Of a stretch of 5,388 nucleotides of DNA, positions 1 through 4,840 are shown piece by piece. Positions within the stretch are counted from its first letter, which is position 1, and each line of letters begins with the position of its first letter. Under the pieces are notes generated by a model. That model saw nothing but the letters and a program-made list of their open reading frames with translations. It had not been told where the DNA came from and searched no databases. Location: assembly GCA_023392795.1 (NCBI GenBank), contig JAEWNJ010000061.1, forward strand, positions 1 to 5,388. The letters run 5' to 3'. The position numbers and the translations under genes are program-made. This DNA comes from Candidatus Cloacimonadota bacterium (GTDB taxonomy: Bacteria > Cloacimonadota > Cloacimonadia > Cloacimonadales > Cloacimonadaceae).

Positions 1-1322
1 TAAAGACCCGGTTTTACCCGATCCATGTTGCTGTCCCTGCCATCCCATAAATAGCTCTCGATGCCGGTGGAACTGGTGAAGTTCTGGTGCACGGGAGTAG
101 CGACAAGGCGTCCCTGAGCGTCATAGATGCGAACCAAAGCGCGGGCAAGGAAGCCGGTCTTGGTGCCAAACTCGATCTTGATCTTCTCGTTCATCGAGGG
201 ATCAAAGGTGTTCTTACCGCTGCCATCGCGACTGATATTCAGATAGGCGATGTTCTTGGCTATTCTCACTTGAATCCTGCCATCTCCAAGGGACGTGATG
301 GGAGTATCATCGTACATAAACTCAGTAAGATCAATCGTGATGTCACCGAAGTTCAAGGGTTCAAACTTCAGCTTTATCAAGGTGGCCTCTCCGGGAGCTA
401 CCAAACCTTCCTGAGATCCGTATTGGATGCTGATCTGATCGCCGGCAGAGGATACATTGATGGTGGGATTGGCGGTGGTAAGGGTTCCTTCAATGTCATA
501 TCCCTGGTAAATCACCATAGTGGGATCGATATTGATGGTCATGCTGTATTCACGCACACCCCAGCTTGCATTCAGCTTGGTGGTATATACATCCACGGTG
601 CTGATCTGTCCGATGGTGGCGTTGGGGGCAGACCCAATCCTGATCTGTGAATTGGTGATACTATCAGTTTTGATCATGTCAGCGGGGCTGCGGGGGGATA
701 CTTTGTAACCGGCAGCAGAGTGATAATCCACTATACCCTGGATCTGGTACCACCATTGGTCTACCACGATCTGAGAGGCCTGCTGAGCGTAGAACACATC
801 GTCGATCATGGCCTGTACACCGCTGCTATCAGCCACCTTAAACTGACCATAGCCATCGATGGTAGATTTTATCTGTACATCGTTAAATCGAACCATGACT
901 CCCTCGTAGACTTCGGATGTAGCCGCACCAAAGGGGAGCTGTGATGTAGTAAGCGTAGTGATGGGCACCGCGTTGTTGCTGCTGATAATGCTGTAGGAGC
1001 TCACCTGGGTAAGTTCGGTCATGTTATAGAATTCCACCAGGAGCCCGGTAAGTACCACAAGATCTCCAACCGCCACGTTGTTGCTGGTGTTGCCATGGAA
1101 GATGTAGAGACCGCTCCACTCGCCACCCTCTTCATCACCGATGAAGAAGCCCGTGCCGCTTTTTACGCCAGTAACGATGCCCTGAACGGTTATTACCTGG
1201 TCTTTATAGATGGAATCACCATTGGGATTCGTGGTCTGTTGAACGTCCTTGCAGCTCAAAGTCTGTGCCATCAGGCCAATGGATAAACTTAGGGCAAGAA
1301 TGGTTAAAATGATACCTCTCAT
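1..1322 (-). CDS. Secreted multi-domain protein (OB-like x2, cohesin-like, FlgD-like), 3' end outside window
   Basis: An open frame starts at ATG 1322 and runs for 440 codons to the window edge without a stop, so the gene is 3'-truncated here. Residues 1-19 are a signal peptide: R2, a hydrophobic core, then LMA before Q20. Residues about 24-115 look like the OB-fold module found next to extracellular nucleases (KDVQ, VITVQGIVTG, GFFIGD, VAVGDLVVLTG, then the FYNMTEL stretch). Residues about 137-216 look like its usual second half (YEGVMVRF, FKVADSSG, IQGIVDY, VSPRSPADM). Residues about 239-354 resemble a cohesin-type beta-sandwich (STVDVYTTKL, MTINIDPTMV, LIKLKFEPL). Residues about 363-440 are an FlgD/Ig-like module (RIYDAQGRLV, then LWDGRDSN, then VKPGLY). 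No nuclease catalytic domain is visible. The start abuts the lspA stop (TAA|ATG), with GAGGAG at 1329-1334 inside lspA, so the two are probably translationally coupled. The specific function is unknown; an extracellular binding or adhesion role is inference. Reading frame and export are certain; domain labels are by eye. Confidence 0.9.
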   Translation of the reverse strand, partial: MRGIILTILALSLSIGLMAQTLSCKDVQQTTNPNGDSIYKDQVITVQGIVTGVKSGTGFFIGDEEGGEWSGLYIFHGNTSNNVAVGDLVVLTGLLVEFYNMTELTQVSSYSIISSNNAVPITTLTTSQLPFGAATSEVYEGVMVRFNDVQIKSTIDGYGQFKVADSSGVQAMIDDVFYAQQASQIVVDQWWYQIQGIVDYHSAAGYKVSPRSPADMIKTDSITNSQIRIGSAPNATIGQISTVDVYTTKLNASWGVREYSMTINIDPTMVIYQGYDIEGTLTTANPTINVSSAGDQISIQYGSQEGLVAPGEATLIKLKFEPLNFGDITIDLTEFMYDDTPITSLGDGRIQVRIAKNIAYLNISRDGSGKNTFDPSMNEKIKIEFGTKTGFLARALVRIYDAQGRLVATPVHQNFTSSTGIESYLWDGRDSNMDRVKPGL

Positions 1323-1889
1323 TTATATCTCCTCGGTTTGAATCGGGCTAAGCTCTTGCTCCTCATCCGCTGCGACGGCGGGGGGAGCATCTTTGACAAA
1401 AAGCATGTCTATAATGAGTAAAGTCACGGCGATAAATATGGCACTATCGGCGATATTGAAGATCGGGAAGCGCTCCATGATGAAATCCGGGAAATCCACA
1501 TTTATAAAATCGGTTACCCCGCCATACAGGACACGATCAATCAGATTCCCCCAGGCACCGCCCATCACCAGACCAAAAGCGATCACTTGAATGCGGTGCG
1601 TGCTTTGATAGAGCAAGTAGATGATTACTGCCAGCGCGATTATAGTGGTGATAATGAAGAATATCCGGTTCACCAGATCGCTGGAAAAACCGATGCTGAA
1701 AGCCGCGCCGGTATTGTATACATGAGTCAGCATAAAGGTATGGCCAAAGATTTTATCCAGCACGGGGATGCTGTGATACATATCCATATTCACGCGCACC
1801 AGCACTTTTGTGAGCTGATCCGCAAAGAGGATGATCATCATCAGCAGGTAGGCCGGGGCCTTGTTTAGCTTGGTCACAACGTCCCTCAT
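1323..1889 (-). CDS. lspA: Lipoprotein signal peptidase II
   Basis: This inner-membrane aspartyl protease removes the signal peptide from prolipoproteins after the lipobox cysteine has been diacylglyceryl-modified. At 188 aa it is slightly longer than usual. All family hallmarks are visible: D24 and K28 (DQLTK), N59 (NTGAAFS), N115/D118/R119 (GGAWGNLIDR), D127 (GVTDFI), and N145/D148 (FNIADS). By alignment to the characterised Pseudomonas enzyme, D127 and D148 are the catalytic aspartates. Four hydrophobic segments fit the usual topology (about 13-33, 73-93, 100-118 and 146-165). The extra length is an acidic, Pro/Ala-rich cytoplasmic tail after residue 165 (ending in PIQTEEI). The ATG overlaps the stop of the upstream zinc-finger gene by ATGA (1886-1889), with only a weak purine-rich SD, so coupled translation is likely. 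Its own stop touches the start of the secreted-protein gene downstream. Confidence 0.97.
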   Translation of the reverse strand: MRDVVTKLNKAPAYLLMMIILFADQLTKVLVRVNMDMYHSIPVLDKIFGHTFMLTHVYNTGAAFSIGFSSDLVNRIFFIITTIIALAVIIYLLYQSTHRIQVIAFGLVMGGAWGNLIDRVLYGGVTDFINVDFPDFIMERFPIFNIADSAIFIAVTLLIIDMLFVKDAPPAVAADEEQELSPIQTEEI

Positions 1890-2287
1890 CGTCTCTGTTT
1901 ACGCTTTTTCTCTTCCATCTTTTCCTTGCAATCAATGCAAAGAGTGGCGTAAGGAAGGATTTCCAGGCGACTATCAGAGATCAGATCCCCACACATCTCA
2001 CACATGCCAAAGGTGCCGTCTTGAATGCGGCGCATGGCATCATTGAGGAGCCGGATCTTCTCGCGTTCACTCTCCATCATCATCACAGTGTGTTCCATCA
2101 GATTGGTATCGGAACCCTGATCCGCCTGATGATAAGCGTATGAAGAAAGGTCTCCGCTGCTCTCGCGAGCGCCTACGCTTTGTTCTTTATTTATACCTTC
2201 GATATAGGCCATGCTTTCCGTAAGCTCCTTACGGATAAGTTCCTCAAAGTACTTCAGTCGCTCGGCCGATAGCTTCTTGATAGCCAT
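1886..2287 (-). CDS. TraR/DksA-family C4 zinc-finger protein
   Basis: A probable RNA-polymerase-binding transcription factor of the DksA/TraR family, whose members enter the secondary channel and tune transcription. The 133-aa protein has a helical, coiled-coil-prone N-terminal part (about 1-35 and 62-90). The C-terminal C4 zinc finger has C96, C99 (CEMC), C117 and C120 (CIDC), followed by a very basic tail (KKRKQRR). A gap-free offset of 18 residues aligns all four cysteines with E. coli DksA C114/C117/C135/C138. At that offset, coiled-coil-tip residue D74 matches D56, D71 matches H53 and A76 matches G58, so the tip is HQADQG rather than DxxDxA. This resembles the HPADxG-type paralogues common outside Proteobacteria, so I do not assign the symbol dksA. 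ATG 2287 has a strong SD (GAGGAGA, 2293-2299). It ends overlapping lspA by 4 bases and sits 78 bp after pnp. Confidence 0.93.
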   Translation of the reverse strand: MAIKKLSAERLKYFEELIRKELTESMAYIEGINKEQSVGARESSGDLSSYAYHQADQGSDTNLMEHTVMMMESEREKIRLLNDAMRRIQDGTFGMCEMCGDLISDSRLEILPYATLCIDCKEKMEEKKRKQRR

Positions 2288-2365
2288 GTCATTCTCCTCG
2301 TCTGGACACTTGATTCTTAAGGTATCTCACCCAATTCCAAATGGCTTCTGCTGTCAATAAAAAAG
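2288..2365 (-). other. Intergenic gap pnp to zinc-finger gene; possible weak internal promoter
   Basis: This 78-bp stretch is the only real spacer inside the seven-gene run. On the minus strand it opens with a six-T tract right after the pnp stop. A perfect TTGACA follows at 2352-2357, but no convincing -10 hexamer lies 16-18 bases downstream. The nearest AT-rich candidates (GATACC, TAAGAA) are too far away or poorly matched. The only hairpin before the T tract is about 3-4 bp (CAC-GTT-GTG), too weak to call a terminator. The stretch ends with the good Shine-Dalgarno of the downstream gene. A secondary promoter for the zinc-finger/lspA part is possible but not shown. Confidence 0.3.
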
Positions 2366-3172
2366 TCACAACGTGCCAATGAAATCGCTGATAATGGTCT
2401 GTAGCTGGCGTCCCGCAATGCCGGCATGATGGCGGATCTCTTCCTGAGAATGAGCTTCTTCATGGAAGAGATTGCTATAATTCGTCACAATGGAATATGC
2501 CAATACCCTGATCCCGGCATGACGCGCGGCAATAACTTCCGGAACTGTGGACATCCCCACCAGATCGGCGCCCCAAGTAGCAAATGCGGCACATTCCGCC
2601 CTTGTTTCCAGGCTGGGGCCACTTACTCCGATATAGATCCCTTTATGAGTCTGAATCCCATGACGGGCAGCAATGGCGTCACATCTGGCCCCGTACTCGG
2701 GATCATAAAGCTGGTTCATGGAGGGAAAGCGCTCACCCAGGGAGTCATCATTGGCACCCACCAGGGGATTGATCCCCATGAAGTTTATATGATCCGTGAT
2801 TTGCACTATGCTGCCGGGAGGCATTGCTTTGCGTAAACTCCCCGCGGCATTGGTAACGATCAGTGTTTTCACACCCATAGCAGCCAGGACCCGCGTGGGA
2901 AATATCACCTGGGCGATGCTATGCCCCTCATAATAGTGAAACCGACCCTGTAAAAAGAGTACAGTCCTTCCCGCCACCTCGGCGAGAATCAGATTACCTT
3001 TGTGAGATGGCGCCGTGCTTTGGACAAAACCAGGAATATCAGAATAGGGGACTACTTCGAGCTGAGTGAAAGCCTCCGCCATATCGCTGAGCCCGGTGCC
3101 GAGGATTATGGCAGTATCGATCTTCCCGGGGAGCATGTCAGAGAGCCACTTTGCGGTATCCCGATAACTCAC
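2366..3172 (-). CDS. punA: Purine nucleoside phosphorylase, class I trimeric type
   Basis: A cytoplasmic salvage enzyme that cleaves (deoxy)guanosine/inosine-type nucleosides with phosphate to give free base and (deoxy)ribose-1-phosphate. At 268 aa it has the normal length for the trimeric family. Phosphate-site residues are visible as ILGTGL (T26 where human PNP has S33), H57 (PSHKG), R77 and H79 (GRFHYYEG). Y81 and N108 (VTNAAGSL) follow. The base/ribose site has L188-E189 (GPSLETRAE), M207-S208 (GMSTVPE) and N231 (TNYSN). E189 and N231 correspond to human E201/N243 and indicate preference for 6-oxopurines. The aromatic base-stacking residue at human F200 is Leu here. The start is GTG at 3172, overlapping the divIVA stop as GTGA and preceded by AGGAAGG at 3179-3185, six bases away. 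The next in-frame ATG is codon 13, which would cut into the conserved N-terminus. Co-transcription with tdk groups two nucleoside-salvage enzymes. The symbol follows the trimeric class and is less certain than the function. Confidence 0.96.
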   Translation of the reverse strand: MSYRDTAKWLSDMLPGKIDTAIILGTGLSDMAEAFTQLEVVPYSDIPGFVQSTAPSHKGNLILAEVAGRTVLFLQGRFHYYEGHSIAQVIFPTRVLAAMGVKTLIVTNAAGSLRKAMPPGSIVQITDHINFMGINPLVGANDDSLGERFPSMNQLYDPEYGARCDAIAARHGIQTHKGIYIGVSGPSLETRAECAAFATWGADLVGMSTVPEVIAARHAGIRVLAYSIVTNYSNLFHEEAHSQEEIRHHAGIAGRQLQTIISDFIGTL

Positions 3173-3732
3173 TGATTGCCTTCCTGACGCTGTACGATTT
3201 CTTCCTTTATCTGTTTAAACTCGCCATCCATCAGCTGTTCGGTGTCTTTGCTAAGCAGGGGATCCTTGCTGATGCGATCCTGGAAGCTTTGCAGCTCCAC
3301 CCTGAATTGCATGAGGAACTGGCGTTTTTGCTCTTTGATGGCCAGGTACTGATGTTCCAATACGCTAAGATGCTGTTTGGCTTCATTGATGGCTCGCTTG
3401 GCCTTCAGTTCCGCTTCATGGATGATGTTTTCAGCTTCCTTTCGGGCATTGGCGATGATGTCTGCTTTGGTCTTTTCGGCGAAAACCAGAGTGCGGCTGA
3501 TCAACTCCTCACGACGCTTCAAGTCTTCCACAGCCGAGGATGCACTAACCGCTTCCTGCTTCACTTCATACTGCATCTGTTCTCTGCGGGCAAGCTCGCG
3601 TTCTTGTTTTGCCAGAATGTCTTCCAGATCGCCGGCCACCTGTTCCAAAAAGGCGCGTACCTCTTTTTTGCTGTAGCCAAACATCTGGGACGAAAACTCT
3701 TGATGTCTGATATCTAAAGGAAATAACGGCAT
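3169..3732 (-). CDS. divIVA: DivIVA-domain coiled-coil protein
   Basis: A membrane-curvature-sensing scaffold of the DivIVA family, which in characterised bacteria marks division sites or poles. Residues 1-40 match the N-terminal membrane-binding domain closely: MPLFPLDI, then F13, GYSKKEV and FLEQV. Residues about 41-150 are a long heptad-like, Lys/Glu/Ala-rich coiled coil. Within it, 85-118 (AEKTKADII, ARKEAENII, KAKRAINEA) follows the second coiled-coil block of Bacillus DivIVA. A charged tail ends at 187 aa, a normal length. At the membrane-inserting loop, B. subtilis F17-R18 corresponds to M17-F18 here, so a hydrophobic side chain is kept but the arginine is not. ATG 3732 has an excellent SD (AGGAGGA, 3741-3747). 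It lies 18 bp after yggT, a pairing widespread in bacteria, and its TGA overlaps the pnp GTG. The role in this Gram-negative context is inferred from family membership only. Confidence 0.93.
   Translation of the reverse strand: MPLFPLDIRHQEFSSQMFGYSKKEVRAFLEQVAGDLEDILAKQERELARREQMQYEVKQEAVSASSAVEDLKRREELISRTLVFAEKTKADIIANARKEAENIIHEAELKAKRAINEAKQHLSVLEHQYLAIKEQKRQFLMQFRVELQSFQDRISKDPLLSKDTEQLMDGEFKQIKEEIVQRQEGNQ
3170..3185 (-). promoter_or_regulatory. Ribosome binding site fixing the GTG start of pnp
   Basis: AGGAAGG (complement of 3179-3185) stands six bases before GTG 3172-3170, inside the last codons of divIVA. The good SD and the GTGA overlap favour this non-ATG start over the later ATG at codon 13. 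Confidence 0.8.
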
Positions 3733-3750
3733 TGAGCTATTCCTCCTCTC

Positions 3751-4011
3751 CTATAATAAACTTTGCAAAATACCGGCCAGGATCCTGACCAGAAAATAAG
3801 CCACTATGGGTGAAAAATCAAGCATGCCGGAAGGAATGATCCGGCGCAGGGGACCCAGGACAGGCTCGGTGATGCTGTGTAAAAAGCGATAAATGGGATT
3901 GTAGGGATCCTGAATGATCCAGGATAGTATCACCCGGGCGAAGATCAGGATGTTATAGATGTTCAGCGCGTTGATCAGAGTCTTGATGATCAGATAACTG
4001 GGAGAATACAT
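3751..4011 (-). CDS. YggT-family integral membrane protein
   Basis: A small 86-aa inner-membrane protein of the YggT/YlmG family, whose members usually sit near divIVA or sepF-type genes; the biochemical role is not settled. Two hydrophobic segments (about 7-33 and 66-86) flank the family's diagnostic middle. The signature residues are R26/S30/W31 (ARVILSWI), D35-P36, N38-P39, the stretch TEPVLGPLRRIIP (48-60) and DFSPIVA (65-71). Length is normal for the single-repeat form. Its ATG follows the tdk stop with no gap (CTGGACTAAATG), and GAGGTG at 4021-4026 within tdk can serve as SD. Translation is therefore likely coupled to tdk. It precedes divIVA by 18 bp, consistent with a joint role in envelope or division-site organisation (inference). 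Confidence 0.95.
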   Translation of the reverse strand: MYSPSYLIIKTLINALNIYNILIFARVILSWIIQDPYNPIYRFLHSITEPVLGPLRRIIPSGMLDFSPIVAYFLVRILAGILQSLL

Positions 4012-4572
4012 TTAGTCCAGCACCTCGTGACAATTGCGGCAGCGGGCTTCGTAGGCATCGGTGGATCCCACCAAAATCTGCTCACCCTTGTGTACCGTAC
4101 GTTGTGTCCGATTTGCCGGATTTCCGCAGATCATGCAGATCGCCAGGTTTTTGGTAACGTATTCAGCAATGGCCAGAAGCTGAGGCATGCTGCCAAAGGG
4201 CTCACCCTTGTAGTCCTGATCCAGGCCGGCGACTATCACCCGGTAGCCCTGATCCGCCAGATCATTGCAGATGCCTACGATGGATTCATCGAAAAACTGC
4301 GCTTCATCGATGGCAACGATCTGAGTGTCATCCTGCAGATAGCTGTAGATTTCTGAAGCCTGATTGATGGGGATCGAAGGCGCTTGCATCTGAGAATGGG
4401 ATACGATGTTATTGGCATCGTAGCGATCGTCGATGGCCGGTTTGAATACCAATACCTTCTGTTTGGCGTACTCCGCACGGCGAATCCTGCGGATCAGTTC
4501 CTCGGTTTTGCCGCTGAACATGGAGCCGCAAATCACCTCTATCCAGCCTGTTTTCTGATTTATAATATTCAT
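4012..4572 (-). CDS. tdk: Thymidine kinase, type II (zinc-binding)
   Basis: A cytosolic salvage enzyme that phosphorylates thymidine (and deoxyuridine) with ATP to give dTMP. The 186-aa protein has the type-II architecture: P-loop GSMFSGKT (16-23), FKPAIDDRY (43-51), DEAQFF with general-base E90 (89-94) and GLDQDYKGEPFG (116-127). The structural zinc site has C146/C149 (CMICG) and C178/C181 (CRNC), and the thymidine-binding lasso lies around VGSTDAYEARC (168-178). I chose ATG 4572 over an in-frame TTG at 4605, which would add 11 residues. The ATG has AGGGAGA seven bases upstream, while the TTG has no SD and falls at the predicted transcription start. It is the first gene of the seven-gene run, directly behind the promoter at 4612-4640, and its TAA abuts the yggT ATG. 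Confidence 0.97.
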   Translation of the reverse strand: MNIINQKTGWIEVICGSMFSGKTEELIRRIRRAEYAKQKVLVFKPAIDDRYDANNIVSHSQMQAPSIPINQASEIYSYLQDDTQIVAIDEAQFFDESIVGICNDLADQGYRVIVAGLDQDYKGEPFGSMPQLLAIAEYVTKNLAICMICGNPANRTQRTVHKGEQILVGSTDAYEARCRNCHEVLD

Positions 4573-4586
4573 TATCTTGTCTCCCT
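4573..4586 (-). promoter_or_regulatory. Ribosome binding site deciding the tdk start
   Basis: AGGGAGA (complement of 4580-4586) lies seven bases before ATG 4572. It supports the 186-aa form of thymidine kinase over the TTG-initiated 197-aa form. Confidence 0.8.
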
Positions 4587-4588
4587 GA

Positions 4589-4603
4589 GGCTCAAACAAA
4601 GCC
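4589..4603 (-). promoter_or_regulatory. Small hairpin at the predicted 5' end of the operon mRNA
   Basis: GGCT-TTGTTTG-AGCC forms a 4-bp stem with a 7-base loop. It would begin at or within two bases of the predicted transcription start and ends three bases before the SD of tdk. Short 5'-terminal stem-loops can stabilise mRNA. That role is inference, and a 4-bp stem is weak. Confidence 0.3.
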
Positions 4604-4611
4604 AAAAAATC

Positions 4612-4640
4612 ATTATCTCCAAGTGGCCTGATTTTGTCAA
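4612..4640 (-). promoter_or_regulatory. Sigma70-type promoter for the tdk-led operon
   Basis: On the minus strand a perfect TTGACA -35 (complement of 4635-4640) is followed after exactly 17 bases by GATAAT (complement of 4612-4617), five of six matches to TATAAT. Transcription would start around 4603-4606. The first purine after the T run is the G at 4603, giving a 5' leader of about 30 bases before ATG 4572. It lies between the putative terminator of the upstream gene and tdk, where a new transcript is expected. Confidence 0.85.
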
Positions 4641-4689
4641 TGCGTTTATCGGCTTTCTCAATCTACCGCGTACTCAGCGCTTCAGGTAA

Positions 4690-4732
4690 CAAAAAGATGA
4701 AACAGGCATCTGCATAGCGAGGATGCCGCCTG
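4690..4732 (-). terminator. Putative intrinsic terminator of the outer-membrane protein gene
   Basis: Read on the minus strand, CAGG-(CGG)-CATC pairs with GATG-CCTG around an 11-base loop. This gives eight pairs with a 3-base bulge, or a clean 6-pair GGCATC/GATGCC stem. TTTCATCTTTTTG follows directly. The T tract is interrupted and the stem modest, but the position about 100 bases after the stop at 4829 and before the next promoter fits. It points leftward only: no T tract follows on the plus strand. Confidence 0.55.
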
Positions 4733-4734
4733 GT

Positions 4735-4744
4735 GCATTAATGC
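4735..4744. repeat. Perfect 10-bp palindrome
   Basis: GCATTAATGC is its own reverse complement and lies at the foot of the putative terminator, about 95 bases upstream of the tdk-operon promoter. It could be an operator half-turn or chance; nothing else supports a function. Confidence 0.25.
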
Positions 4745-4801
4745 CCTGCTACGCAAGCTCTGTGACCATGGAAATGGACAATCTGTCGGTATAGTCTTTT
4801 C

Positions 4802-4840
4802 GGGCTACTATCTGAGATCAGGGCTACTTTAGTATCTCAG
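4802..4840. repeat. Direct repeat plus inverted repeat at the end of the outer-membrane protein gene
   Basis: GGGCTACT occurs twice in direct orientation (4802-4809 and 4821-4828). Interleaved with it is an inverted repeat, CTGAGAT (4812-4818) and ATCTCAG (4834-4840), separated by 15 bases. The inverted repeat spans the stop codon of the upstream gene. No T tract follows on either strand, so it is not a standard terminator. Confidence 0.5.

Noticed and set aside
1251..1262. Possible lipobox (TLSC, C24) making the secreted protein a substrate of the adjacent LspA
   Set aside because: The residues before the cysteine do not fit the [LVI]-[ASTVI]-[GAS]-C pattern, and C24 is several residues beyond the hydrophobic core. 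Cleavage after LMA at A19 is more likely.
87..1286. Plus-strand open frames at 87-650, 520-708, 720-944 and 1095-1286
   Set aside because: They all lie antisense to the continuous minus-strand secreted-protein frame, which has a signal peptide, an SD and module motifs; the plus-strand products show no domain-like features.
1753..1935. Minus-strand 60-codon frame overlapping the zinc-finger/lspA junction, and plus-strand frames at 1393-1868
   Set aside because: Both recognisable families occupy this DNA in other frames with intact motifs; these are out-of-frame shadows.
2358..2376. Intrinsic terminator after pnp
   Set aside because: A six-T tract exists, but the only hairpin before it is about 3-4 pairs, too weak to support termination.
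2426..2836. Plus-strand frames inside pnp, and similar ones inside tdk (4027-4356, 4384-4689)
   Set aside because: They are antisense to genes with complete catalytic motifs and have no support of their own.
3151..3717. A 188-codon plus-strand frame antisense to divIVA
   Set aside because: Lys/Glu codons of the coiled coil read backwards as Leu/Phe, which creates a long stop-free, membrane-like shadow. The minus-strand protein matches DivIVA throughout.
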